From: Candidatus Flavonifractor merdavium
GTDB taxonomy: Bacteria > Bacillota > Clostridia > Oscillospirales > Oscillospiraceae
Direction of reading: 5' to 3'
Assembly (NCBI GenBank): GCA_019119335.1
Contig: DWXF01000011.1
Span: forward strand, 35,190 to 99,189
Length of the DNA stretch: 64,000 nt
Shown here: piece by piece, positions 33,167 through 41,337 of the stretch
How the letters are laid out: the number at the start of each line of letters is the position of its first letter
Position numbering within the stretch: position 1 is the stretch's first letter
The notes under the pieces: generated by a model
What the model was told of the DNA's origin: nothing
What the model saw: the letters and a program-made list of their open reading frames with translations, nothing else
Databases searched by the model: none
Position numbers and translations under genes: made by a program

Positions 33167-33531
33167 CCCAGCAGGGACCTCACGCCGCCGTAGAGGATGA
33201 GCAGGGCGAAGCCCCGGCGGAGCCAGGTCATGTTCAGCCCCTTGAACAGCCTGCCTCCCAGCAGTCCCCCCGCCAGTCCCCCCGCCAGATAGGGGAGGGC
33301 AGGCATAAGCTCCAGCCCGCCCCGGAACAGGTAGATGGCGGCGGAGAGGGCGCACAGTGGGAGGATCACAGCCACTGAGGTGGCAAAGGCCTTCCGCTGG
33401 CCCAGTCCGCACCATCCCGCCAGCAGGGGGACCAGCACCATGCCGCCTCCACCGCCGAAAAAGCCGTTGATGAGTCCCGCCGCCGCCCCCGCCAAGGCGG
33501 GGCGGAGCCAGCCGTGTTCTGGTCGTTTCAA
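33163..33531 (-). CDS. Half-size TauE/SafE-family membrane protein (first of pair)
   Basis: 122 residues, about four spans, with the same half-domain motif (AAGLINGFFGGGGGMVLVPLL). It starts at TTG 33531; GGAGGG lies 8 bases upstream, inside the 3' arm of a hairpin. A stop-start overlap couples it to the second half. The two halves are alignable with each other, so the pair reflects the ancient internal duplication of the family. Confidence 0.85.
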   Translation of the reverse strand: MKRPEHGWLRPALAGAAAGLINGFFGGGGGMVLVPLLAGWCGLGQRKAFATSVAVILPLCALSAAIYLFRGGLELMPALPYLAGGLAGGLLGGRLFKGLNMTWLRRGFALLILYGGVRSLLG

Positions 33532-33535
33532 AAAG

Positions 33536-33573
33536 CATCCCTCCGATGGCCTTAGTCTGCCAGCGGAGGGATG
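33536..33573 (-). terminator. Terminator-like hairpin that also contains the TauE ribosome site
   Basis: A perfect 10-bp inverted repeat CATCCCTCCG/CGGAGGGATG, with inner TGGC/GCCA, followed on the minus strand by CTTTTTG. It lies 12 bp after the tcdA stop. The 3' arm GGAGGG is the Shine-Dalgarno of the TauE gene, so the hairpin could both terminate and hide the ribosome site. Confidence 0.7.
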
Positions 33574-33584
33574 TTTTTATACCT

Positions 33585-34301
33585 TTACAACTGTGTGCCG
33601 GTGAGGGCGCATATTACGTCTCCTGCCATCATCAGCCCCGCTACCGGGGGGACCCAGGCCACGCTGCCGGGGACCGACCGGCGGCCGGGAGGGGGAGCCT
33701 CCCGCTGCTCCGCCTGTCTGGGCAGCTCCGGGGACCACAGCACCCGGTGGCGCCTGATGCCCCGGTTGCGCAGCTCCTTGCGCACCACCCGGGCCAGGGG
33801 GCAGCCCTCGGTCTGGGAGATGTCCCCGATGCGGAACTGGGAGGGGTCCAGCTTGTTGCCGGTACCCAGGGCGGAGAGAATGGGGATGCCCCGCTCCAGG
33901 CAGGTCTGGATCAGGTCCAGCTTGCAGGAGACCAGGTCGATGCAGTCCACCAGATAGTCGTACCGCACGGAAAAAAAGGATTCCCGGTTGTCCGCCTCAT
34001 ACTTTTCCGCCCGCACCGTGACGGAGCAGTCGGGGTTGATGTCGGCGATCCGCTCCGCCATGGCCTGAGCCTTGGGCTTTCCCAGGGTGGACAGGGTGGC
34101 CTCCACCTGCCGGTTCAGGTTGGTAAGCCCCACCTGGTCGTGGTCCACTAGAGTGAGGGCCCCCACCCCGGAGCGGGCCAGAGCTTCGGCGCACCAGCTG
34201 CCCACGCCCCCCAGGCCGAATACCGCCACGTGGCTGGCGGCCAGTTTTTCCATAGCGGCGGCTCCCAGCAGCATTTCCGTCCGTAAAAATCGCTCGTCCA
34301 T
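33585..34301 (-). CDS. tcdA: tRNA threonylcarbamoyladenosine dehydratase, TcdA-like
   Basis: E1-like adenylating enzyme (238 residues) that cyclises t6A37 of tRNA to ct6A. Nucleotide-binding VFGLGGVGSWCAEALARSGV, the DHDQVGLTNLNRQ block and the VDCIDLVSCKLDL block are characteristic of the TcdA/CsdL branch of ThiF/MoeB proteins. Length fits. The C-terminal part has an Arg/Pro-rich stretch (RRSVPGS) before a final hydrophobic helix. Confidence 0.9.
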   Translation of the reverse strand: MDERFLRTEMLLGAAAMEKLAASHVAVFGLGGVGSWCAEALARSGVGALTLVDHDQVGLTNLNRQVEATLSTLGKPKAQAMAERIADINPDCSVTVRAEKYEADNRESFFSVRYDYLVDCIDLVSCKLDLIQTCLERGIPILSALGTGNKLDPSQFRIGDISQTEGCPLARVVRKELRNRGIRRHRVLWSPELPRQAEQREAPPPGRRSVPGSVAWVPPVAGLMMAGDVICALTGTQL

Positions 34302-34315
34302 ACCTACTCCTTTTG

Positions 34316-34346
34316 AAAAGGGCCTGCCGCAGCTTGCGGCAGGCCC
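34316..34346 (-). terminator. Terminator of the parvulin-type foldase gene
   Basis: A 12-bp GC-rich stem (about 34320-34331 with 34335-34346), then TTTT on the minus strand, just after the foldase gene's stop. Confidence 0.82.
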
Positions 34347-34360
34347 TGCTCCTGTATTGA

Positions 34361-35971
34361 TTATTCGCCCACGTACTTGGCGCCGCTGCCCTGGACGGCC
34401 TCCAGACCGTCGGTCAGGCCGGTCACCCAGTCGTTGAGCCGCTGGCTGCGGATGGAGCTGTCGGCGGTGTTCTTCCAGACCGGGTTGTCCCAGTCCTGGA
34501 AGTAGATCACGTGCCAGCCCTGCTGGCCATCCTGGGGATTCTCCACCAGCGTGGTGTCGCCGGGCTGACGGCTCTCATCAAAAATCCAGGCGTCAAAGGC
34601 GTCGAACATCCTTCCGCGGGAGACCTGCTCATACAGGCCGCCGTTGGTGTTGGAGCCGGTGTCGTCAGAATACTCCTGGGCCAGAGCGCCGAAGGAATCG
34701 GCGGTCTTGTCGCCGGACTCCCACTCGCTCAGCAGCCGCTCGGCCTCCGCCTTGGCGGCGTCCAGGGCCTCCTGGGTGGGCACGGTGGACTCGTTCACGT
34801 CCTCGGTGGCAGGGTCGTCCTCCTGGGTCAGCTCCGCCTTGACCAAAATGTGGCGGATGTCCACGGTGGGGTCCTCGTTGCGGTAGCGGTCCAGGAACAG
34901 CACTACATAGTAGCTGCTGGAGCCCTCGATCACGGTCACGTCGCCGGCCACGCGGCTCTCATCCTGGAGCCACTCGCTGAAATTGGAGTTCAGGCTGCTG
35001 CCCACGGTGCCGGTCTGCAGGGAGTAATCGGGGTCATTGGCGTAAGTCTCCTTGGAGCTTTCCACCACATAGTCGGGGGCCAGCTCGCCAAAGGCAGCGC
35101 TCTTGTCCTCAGCGGCCTCCACCGCGGCGGCAAACTCGTCGGCCTTGGCCTTGGCGGCGTCCATGGCGGCCTGCTGCTCCTCTTCGGTGGCCTCCACGGT
35201 GTTGCCCTCCTCGTCGGTGGTGCTGGGGGCGGAGCCGTCAATGGTGATATAGCGATAGTCAAAGCTGTCCAGGGAGGCGGCGTTTTCCTGGTAATAGGTC
35301 TCCAGGTCCTCCTCGGTGACCTCCTGTTTGTCGGAGTAGGCGGTCTTGTAGTTGTTGACCAGGGTGTCCCGCTCCACGCAGGCGCGGTAGTCGCTGACGG
35401 TCATATATCTGCCGTAGTTGGCCCTGAGGTAGCTCTCCAGGTTGGGATAGCCGTTTTCCTCGGCGGAGGTCTTGGTGGAGTTGATGCTCTCCTCCACGGC
35501 GGCCTTGTCCTCCTCCGACAGGGTGAAGCCCTCCTCAGAGGCGGCGTTCTCCAGGGCGGCTACCTCGGTCAGCCGGGTCATGGCCTGCTCCATAAAGTAG
35601 TCGTAGTAGCTTTGGGTCTGCCCCTCGTCCACATACTGGGTGTGCAGATCCGCGGAGGGATCAAAGGTGGCGCCGCCGGTGTAATAGCCCATATAGTACT
35701 CCTCGGCCAGGGCGGAGCGGAAGTAGTATTCCACATCGTTGACGTTGTAGTTCCGGCCTCCCACGCTGACGGCGGTGGCGCGGCGCTGGAAAATGCCGGA
35801 GTGCCAGACCAGCAGAATGACCACCAGCACGGCGATGACCACACCGATGACCGTGTAGAGAACAGCCTTGCGTTTGGCGGCCTGCTGTTCCTTCAGCTCC
35901 TGGCGCTGCTTCTGGGTCAGACCCTGAGCAAGGTCGCCCTGGCGCTGCTTTTTTTCTCTGGATGCGCTCAT
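34361..35971 (-). CDS. Membrane-anchored PrsA/SurA-type peptidylprolyl isomerase
   Basis: A 536-residue extracytoplasmic foldase. A basic Gln-rich cytoplasmic tail of about 36 residues is followed by one span (VLYTVIGVVIAVLVVILLVW), then a long helical SurA-N-like chaperone region and a parvulin domain near residues 365-500 (VDIRHILVKAE ... GALAQEYSDDTGSNTNGGLYE ... GWHVIYFQ). An acidic insertion (TDEEGNTVEATEEEQQ) lies in the middle. No lipobox, so anchoring is by the N-terminal helix. ATG 35971 is chosen because the frame upstream is non-coding in character. It helps secreted proteins such as PBPs to fold (family knowledge). Confidence 0.88.
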   Translation of the reverse strand: MSASREKKQRQGDLAQGLTQKQRQELKEQQAAKRKAVLYTVIGVVIAVLVVILLVWHSGIFQRRATAVSVGGRNYNVNDVEYYFRSALAEEYYMGYYTGGATFDPSADLHTQYVDEGQTQSYYDYFMEQAMTRLTEVAALENAASEEGFTLSEEDKAAVEESINSTKTSAEENGYPNLESYLRANYGRYMTVSDYRACVERDTLVNNYKTAYSDKQEVTEEDLETYYQENAASLDSFDYRYITIDGSAPSTTDEEGNTVEATEEEQQAAMDAAKAKADEFAAAVEAAEDKSAAFGELAPDYVVESSKETYANDPDYSLQTGTVGSSLNSNFSEWLQDESRVAGDVTVIEGSSSYYVVLFLDRYRNEDPTVDIRHILVKAELTQEDDPATEDVNESTVPTQEALDAAKAEAERLLSEWESGDKTADSFGALAQEYSDDTGSNTNGGLYEQVSRGRMFDAFDAWIFDESRQPGDTTLVENPQDGQQGWHVIYFQDWDNPVWKNTADSSIRSQRLNDWVTGLTDGLEAVQGSGAKYVGE

Positions 35972-36106
35972 TGATAGCTTCAGTCCTCTCGATAAAAGTT
36001 CCTGCCGAAGCAGGGAAACCAATAGACAATGAAGTATTATATCGGAAAACGTCCCTGCTTTCAAGTACAAAAACAGTTTTTACACTTTGTACAGAGTTTA
36101 TAAAAG

Positions 36107-36137
36107 AAAAACCCCACGAAACAACCGTTTCGTGGGG
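36107..36137 (-). terminator. Terminator of the 6S RNA candidate
   Basis: A perfect 11-bp stem CCCCACGAAAC/GTTTCGTGGGG (36112-36122 with 36127-36137), then TTTTTCTTTT on the minus strand. Confidence 0.9.
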
Positions 36138-36138
36138 G

Positions 36139-36333
36139 ACCCCGCTCTAGCCGTGCGGATCCATTTAAAACCTGCACGAATGGCAGGTGGGTCGCCTCCA
36201 TGACGCTTCGTTGCTTCCAACTTCCAGCCGCCCCCGAAGGAGCGGCCGGGAGGCCTGCAGTCCACGTCATGAGTGGGGCATCCCGTTTCAGAAATGTGGG
36301 TTTAAATAAAACCCGTCACGCACCGAGCAGGAA
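36139..36333 (-). ncRNA. ssrS: 6S RNA candidate
   Basis: Minus-strand RNA of about 195 nt that folds as one long interrupted hairpin. The ends pair (CCTGCTC with GAGCGGG), then GTGCG/CGCAC, ATTTAAACC with GGTTTTAAAT, an open central region, CATGACG/CGTCATG, and a GC-rich apical hairpin closed around TTCG. The 3' side contains GGAGGCGACCCACCTG, which agrees with the GGCGAC-CACCT stretch I recall as common in 6S RNAs. Size, architecture and terminator fit a global RNA polymerase inhibitor that mimics an open promoter. A separate promoter is not clear; it may be processed from the transcript of the DUF1292 gene just upstream. Confidence 0.75.
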
Positions 36334-36338
36334 TTCAA

Positions 36339-36650
36339 TCAGGTTTCTTCCTCGTCGGCGAAGAGGGATTCCATGAACTGCTGATAAACCAGTTCCAGTT
36401 CCTCCTCGCTGTCCAGGGTGGAGAGCTGTTCTTCTCCGTCCACCGTGACTGCCTTGAGAATGATCAGGCCGTACTCCTCGTCGTCCAGGTCCACATCCTG
36501 AACGCCCTCGCCATCCTCGCCGGGAACGGCGGGGAAGAAGGCCATGTAGGTCTGACCGTTGTACTCCAGTGTGTCCAGATGTTCCAGCTCAAATTCATTG
36601 CCGTCCTCATCGGTGACGGTGATGAAATCAGGGCCAAATTCTTCGCTCAT
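36339..36650 (-). CDS. DUF1292 family protein
   Basis: A small acidic cytosolic protein of the YrzB type (DUF1292), about 103 residues, with ITVTDEDGNEFELEHLDTLEYNGQTY-like core and a YGLIILKAV strand. Function unknown; in other Firmicutes relatives lie near ruvX and udk/alaS clusters. The start is either ATG 36650 or GTG 36659; AAAAGGAAGG better suits the GTG. It ends 6 bp before the 6S RNA candidate on the same strand. Confidence 0.82.
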   Translation of the reverse strand: MSEEFGPDFITVTDEDGNEFELEHLDTLEYNGQTYMAFFPAVPGEDGEGVQDVDLDDEEYGLIILKAVTVDGEEQLSTLDSEEELELVYQQFMESLFADEEET

Positions 36651-36774
36651 GTCGGGCACCATACCTTCCTTTTCTTCGCCTCTTATTGTATCCTGCGCGG
36701 CGGAAAAATGCAAGAGTCAGACAAGCCAAATTTTTCGGGAATACAAAATATGGAATTTTTAGAAGGGCATAGGG

Positions 36775-36802
36775 TGGACAAAGCAGGAGAATGTGCTATA
36801 AT
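36775..36802 (+). promoter_or_regulatory. Promoter of the class A PBP gene
   Basis: TGGACA, 16 bp, TGC-TATAAT (extended -10); 57 bp before the TTG start. Confidence 0.75.
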
Positions 36803-36858
36803 ATACTCTATTGAATTGTACCCATTGGCTGTTCCACCTGATAAACGGAGGTGTCATC

Positions 36859-39558
36859 TTGGCGTCAACCAGCAATCAAAACCCACGCCCGGAGCGGCGG
36901 CGGAAAGGCCGTTCCCCGGCGGTAACGGTATTTGCAACCATAGGAAAGGTGTTTGGTACGCTCCTGCTTATCGGAATCATCACCTCGGTGATTCTGTGCT
37001 GCTTTGCGGCCAATTATATCCGTACGGTCATTATTCCCCAGGCCCATCTGGAGGCCAACTTTGTCATGAACCAGACCAGCACCATCTATTATAAGGACTC
37101 CGCCACAGGACAGTATGTGGAGCATCTGGCCCTCCACGGCAGCGAAAACCGGAAGCTGGTGGAGCTGTCCCAGATCCCCAAATCCCTGCAGCAGGCCACT
37201 GTCGCCATTGAGGATGAGAACTTTTACAAGCACAACGGCGTCAGCTGGAAGCGCACCCTGAAGGGCGTGCTGCTCATGTTTACCGGCGGGGATATCCAGG
37301 GCGGTTCCACCATCACCCAGCAGCTCATCAAAAATGTCACCCAGTATGACGACGTGACGGTGAAGCGCAAGATTCTGGAGATTTTCACCGCCCTGGATTT
37401 TGACTCCACCTATTCCAAGGATCAGATCCTGGAGTGGTATCTCAACTATATCTATCTGGGCGACGGCTGCTACGGCGTGGCCACCGCCGCGGAAAACTAC
37501 TTCGGCAAGGACGTGTCCGAGCTGAGCCTGGCGGAGAGCGCCAGCCTGATCAGCATTACCAACAACCCCACCATCTACGGTCCCAACTCCACCGTGCGCA
37601 TGACCAATGCAGACGGCGTGGTCACCACCGGCCGGGAGCGGAACAAGCAGCGTCAGGAGCTGGTGCTGTGGAAGATGTGGGACCTGGGCATGATCAGCGA
37701 GACAGAGTATCGGTCCGCTGTGGCCGAGGAGCTGGATTTTGTCCGGGAGCAGGACGAGAAGAAGCCCAGCATCATCTACAACTGGTATGATGAACAGGTC
37801 ATCAGCGACGTTATTGACGATTTGAAGGAAAAGTACGGCTATTCCGATCAGATTGCCGAGGATATGGTGCTCTCCGGCGGGTTGAAGATTTACGCCTGCG
37901 TGGACCAGAAGGTCCAGTCCGCTGTGGAGGCGGTGTACTATGACCGGAGCAATCTGAACCTGGTGTCCAAGAGCGGTCAGGAAATTCAGTCGGCCATTGT
38001 GGTACTGGACCCGGAGGGCAACGTGGTGGGCCTGGCGGGCGCCCTGGGCGAGAAGGAGGGCAACCGTCTGCTCAACATGGCCAGCGGCACCTACCGGCAG
38101 CCCGGCTCCTCCATCAAGCCCCTGTCGGTGTATGCACCGGCTCTGGAATATGGGCTCATCACCCCGGCGTCCTCTTTTGACGATTATCCGGTGCAGGTGC
38201 TGGGGAGCAGCGCCTGGCCCGCCAACTCGTACCTGCACTATAAGGGCCTGATGAATCTGGCCCCCGCCATCGCGGTCTCTTCCAACCCCGTGGCGGTGCG
38301 TACCCTGCAGCAGCTGGGAGTGGAAACCTCCTTCCAGTTTATGCAGGAGAACCTCCACATCGACCTGGTGGAGGAGCTGGTCAGCAATGGCGAGACGAAA
38401 AACGACTACGGCGCCAGTCAGCTGGCTCTGGGCGGCCTGACCAAGGGCGTCAGCGTCATGGATATGGCGGCGGCCTACTCGGTCTTCCCCCGGGACGGGC
38501 TGTATATCGAGCCCAAAACCTATACCAAGGTTACCCGCGAGGTGGACGGCGTGGAGGAAGTGCTGCTGGACAATACCACCAGCGAGCCCGAGGTGGCCCT
38601 GTCCACCAAGACCAGCTGGTATATGAACGAGCTGCTCAAGGGCGTGGTCAACGGCAAGTACAGCGGCGCCACCGGTACCAAGGCTCAGATCTCCGGCATG
38701 ACGGTGGCGGGCAAAACCGGTTCCACCAACAGCAACAACGACCGCTGGTTTGTGGGCTACACCCCCTACTATACCGCCGCCGTATGGGTGGGCTACAAGA
38801 CCCCTGAGCGGATCCAGAGCAGCGGAGGCAACCCCGCTGTGGGTATGTGGCAGAAGGTAATGGCCCCCATCCATGAGGGGCTGGAGAATAAGGGCTTCAC
38901 CAAGCCCAGCGGCACCACCACGGTGCAGATCTGTCAGGACAGCGGCCTGCGGGCCACGGAGGCATGCGCCGCCGATCCCCGGGGCAGCCGGGTCATCAGC
39001 GTCACCATGTTTGCCGATGATGTGCCCGCCGAGTCCTGCGCTCTCCACAAGGAGGTGGAGGTATGTACCGCCTGTCCGGTGATGGGTTCTGACGGGGCGG
39101 CTATCTCCGGGCTGTACCATCTGGCCGGGGAGTTCTGCCCCCGGGAGGCCAACGAGGCCCTGGGCATCACCGAAGGTACGGTCAAGACCATCGGTATCCT
39201 GGACTATACCAGAGAGAGCGTGGGCGGCGCCGCCGCACGGGACGCCAGCTATCTTTACAGCTTCCTGGAGGCCCAGGGGACCTGTACTACCCACACCTCC
39301 GCACCGGTGGCTCCGCCGGCGGAGTACGACCCCTATTCCTTTAACCGGAACGACCCGTCCACCTGGCCCACTCAGGAGCAGTGGCCCGGCTTCGACCCGG
39401 CGGATGAGACCACCTATCCCGACTACAATCTGCCGCCGGTGACCACCCCCACCCCTGGAGGGGAGACCACGCCGCCGGTGATCGAGCCCACCCCGTCGCC
39501 CACGCCTACCCCGACGGCCACGCCGCCGGAGGAGCCTTATATACCGGCCGGCGGGTGA
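36859..39558 (+). CDS. Class A penicillin-binding protein (PBP1A type)
   Basis: Bifunctional peptidoglycan synthase of 899 residues. Order: basic cytoplasmic tail; span about 28-50; GT51 transglycosylase with catalytic Glu about 118 (AIEDENFYKHNG) and GGSTITQQLIKN; transpeptidase with SSIK (Ser417), SSN and KTG (AGKTGS, about 619); then a region with Cys residues and a Pro/Thr-rich tail ending PYIPAGG. TTG 36859 is used since CGGAGG lies 8 bases before it. Monocistronic with own promoter and terminator. Confidence 0.95.
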   Translation: MASTSNQNPRPERRRKGRSPAVTVFATIGKVFGTLLLIGIITSVILCCFAANYIRTVIIPQAHLEANFVMNQTSTIYYKDSATGQYVEHLALHGSENRKLVELSQIPKSLQQATVAIEDENFYKHNGVSWKRTLKGVLLMFTGGDIQGGSTITQQLIKNVTQYDDVTVKRKILEIFTALDFDSTYSKDQILEWYLNYIYLGDGCYGVATAAENYFGKDVSELSLAESASLISITNNPTIYGPNSTVRMTNADGVVTTGRERNKQRQELVLWKMWDLGMISETEYRSAVAEELDFVREQDEKKPSIIYNWYDEQVISDVIDDLKEKYGYSDQIAEDMVLSGGLKIYACVDQKVQSAVEAVYYDRSNLNLVSKSGQEIQSAIVVLDPEGNVVGLAGALGEKEGNRLLNMASGTYRQPGSSIKPLSVYAPALEYGLITPASSFDDYPVQVLGSSAWPANSYLHYKGLMNLAPAIAVSSNPVAVRTLQQLGVETSFQFMQENLHIDLVEELVSNGETKNDYGASQLALGGLTKGVSVMDMAAAYSVFPRDGLYIEPKTYTKVTREVDGVEEVLLDNTTSEPEVALSTKTSWYMNELLKGVVNGKYSGATGTKAQISGMTVAGKTGSTNSNNDRWFVGYTPYYTAAVWVGYKTPERIQSSGGNPAVGMWQKVMAPIHEGLENKGFTKPSGTTTVQICQDSGLRATEACAADPRGSRVISVTMFADDVPAESCALHKEVEVCTACPVMGSDGAAISGLYHLAGEFCPREANEALGITEGTVKTIGILDYTRESVGGAAARDASYLYSFLEAQGTCTTHTSAPVAPPAEYDPYSFNRNDPSTWPTQEQWPGFDPADETTYPDYNLPPVTTPTPGGETTPPVIEPTPSPTPTPTATPPEEPYIPAGG

Positions 39559-39577
39559 GGAACGCACAGACAAATGA

Positions 39578-39614
39578 ATGGGACCCCCCGGATGTTCCGG
39601 GGGGTCCCATTTTA
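39578..39614. terminator. Terminator between PBP and YtvI-like gene
   Basis: A 14-bp stem ATGGGACCCCCCGG/CCGGGGGGTCCCAT (39578-39591 with 39597-39610), then TTTTAC; it touches the end of the convergent gene. Confidence 0.88.
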
Positions 39615-40691
39615 CGCCGAAGGGTGGCGTAGAGAAAATACGCCGCTGGTCCAGAGCTGCCTGCCCACCACCGTCAACAGAGGGGCCAGCACCATCCCGG
39701 CCACCCCCAGCAGCTGAAAGCCCGCGTACATGCTGATCAGGGCGGCCAGAGGGTGGAGCCCCACCCGTTTGCCCACCAGCCGGGGTTCCAGCAGGCTGCG
39801 GACCAGCATCACCACAGCGCACAGTACCAGCAGGCCTACGCCAAGAAAAAGGTCTCCTCCCAGCAGGGCAGCTGCCCCCCAGGGGATCAGCACCGCCCCC
39901 GCGCCAAACACCGGCAGGGCGTCCAGCAGCGCGATCAGCCCGGCCAGCAGGAGGGCCAGCTCCACCCGCAGCACCAGCAGTCCGGCGGTGAGCTCCCCAA
40001 AGGTGAGGAGCATCAGCAGCAGCTGGGCCCGGAGCCATCCGCCCAACGCCGTTTTCAACCCGGTCCCCAGCCGCCGGGCCCGCTCCTGCCAGGGAGCGGG
40101 CGTCCGCCTGCGGAGGGCCTCCAGCAGCTGGGGGCCTCCGGCGCTGAACAGATAGAGGGCCAGCAGGGTGGTGGTGAGAAACAGCAGGAAGGCGGGCAGG
40201 GTGGAAGCCGCGGAGGCCAGCGCCTGGGTCAGCCACTCATACAGCCGCTGGGGCAGAGCCGCGCCCTGCTCCAGCCAGCCTTTCAGCAGCTGCCGGGCCG
40301 GCTCCTGGGCGGGGAGGGGGAGGGCGATGAGAAAGCGGTAGACCCGGCTTTCCACCTGCCCCGCCAGATCGGGCAGGCCGGCTATCAGCGCCGGCAGCCG
40401 GTCCAGCAGCAGGTTCAGCTCATACCAGGCCCGCCAGATCAGCAGTCCCAGCCCCCCCAGCAGACCTCCGGCAAGCGCGCCGGTGCACAGCCCGGCGGCC
40501 CACCGACGCCCCATGCGGAGCCGCCGGGTGAGAAAGCCCACCGCCGGCTCCAGCAGGGCGGCCAGCCCCAGGGCGGCCAGAAAGGGGAGCAGACAGGGCA
40601 GCACCACCCGCCAGGCCAGCCACAGCCCCCCCGCCGCCAGGGCGGCGTACCCCAGCCGGAGCAGAAAGCGCAGGTGCCTGTTTTCCGGCAT
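39612..40691 (-). CDS. AI-2E/YtvI-family membrane protein
   Basis: A 359-residue protein with about seven to eight spans, of the UPF0118/AI-2E transporter family; the compact layout and organism suggest the sporulation protein YtvI branch. Seen: paired N-terminal spans, amphipathic middle (residues about 100-170), and the C-terminal signature LLEPRLVGKRVGLHPLAALISMYAGFQLLGVAGM. The start at ATG 40691 is supported by homologous N-termini; upstream in-frame codons are in the divergent gene's promoter. Role in the spore is inference. Confidence 0.8.
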   Translation of the reverse strand: MPENRHLRFLLRLGYAALAAGGLWLAWRVVLPCLLPFLAALGLAALLEPAVGFLTRRLRMGRRWAAGLCTGALAGGLLGGLGLLIWRAWYELNLLLDRLPALIAGLPDLAGQVESRVYRFLIALPLPAQEPARQLLKGWLEQGAALPQRLYEWLTQALASAASTLPAFLLFLTTTLLALYLFSAGGPQLLEALRRRTPAPWQERARRLGTGLKTALGGWLRAQLLLMLLTFGELTAGLLVLRVELALLLAGLIALLDALPVFGAGAVLIPWGAAALLGGDLFLGVGLLVLCAVVMLVRSLLEPRLVGKRVGLHPLAALISMYAGFQLLGVAGMVLAPLLTVVGRQLWTSGVFSLRHPSA

Positions 40692-40782
40692 GCCGGTCCC
40701 CCCTCTACTGGATATGTATAAATTGACGAAAAATGGAGGAGGGGACAGGGCGGAAATCGGCAGGGTAGGGGTGAGGGAGGCC

Positions 40783-40811
40783 TTGCGGCGGGCTGGCTGG
40801 TGTGTTACAAT
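40783..40811 (+). promoter_or_regulatory. Promoter of the aspartate-pathway run
   Basis: TTGCGG, 17 bp, TACAAT; 56 bp upstream of the ACT-domain gene. Confidence 0.6.
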
Positions 40812-40866
40812 AGACCACAAGGCACAGACAAATGACTTTCCTCTAAAGACAGTCTGGAGGTTATCC

Positions 40867-41307
40867 ATGGGAAAGACACCCAACTATTTTATTGTGGAGG
40901 CCAGTGCGCTGCCGGAGGTGTTCCTCAAGGTGGCGGAGGCCAAGCGGCTGCTGGAGACCGGCGAGGTGGATACGGTGAATCTGGCGGCCCGCCGGGTGGG
41001 GATCAGCCGCAGCGCGTTTTACAAGTACAAGGACGCGGTGCAGCCCTTTAACGACATGCTGCACGGGCGGATCGTCACCTTCCAGATCCTGCTGAAGGAC
41101 GAACCGGGGGGATTATCCTCCGTCCTGCGTATTTTTGCCCAGAGCGGCGGGAATATTCTCACCATCAACCAGGCCATTCCGGTGAACGGCTGCGCGGCGG
41201 TGACCATCGGGGCGGAGACCTCGGGGCTGCAGACCTCCCTGGAGGAGCTGCTGGAGCAGGTGCAGAGCCAGCAGGCCGTCCTGCGCTGTGAGATTTTGGC
41301 GGGCTGA
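40867..41307 (+). CDS. pheB: ACT-domain protein, UPF0735/PheB type
   Basis: A 146-residue protein. The N-terminal half contains a helix-turn-helix-like segment (NLAARRVGISRSAFYKYKDAV) and the C-terminal half an ACT domain (FQILLKDEPGGLSSVLRIFAQSGGNILTINQ). In Bacillus it accompanies obg/pheA; here it precedes hom, a common clostridial arrangement, so amino-acid-responsive control of threonine/methionine synthesis is plausible (inference). CTGGAGGTTATCC precedes the ATG. Confidence 0.9.
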   Translation: MGKTPNYFIVEASALPEVFLKVAEAKRLLETGEVDTVNLAARRVGISRSAFYKYKDAVQPFNDMLHGRIVTFQILLKDEPGGLSSVLRIFAQSGGNILTINQAIPVNGCAAVTIGAETSGLQTSLEELLEQVQSQQAVLRCEILAG

Positions 41308-41337
41308 CGCCCGTGGGATAGAAAGGAGAACGATACC

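Noticed and set aside
36865..40236. A 1123-codon minus-strand frame opposite the PBP gene
   Set aside because: Composition is His/Gly/Leu-rich as expected of an antisense shadow; the PBP on the plus strand has all family motifs.
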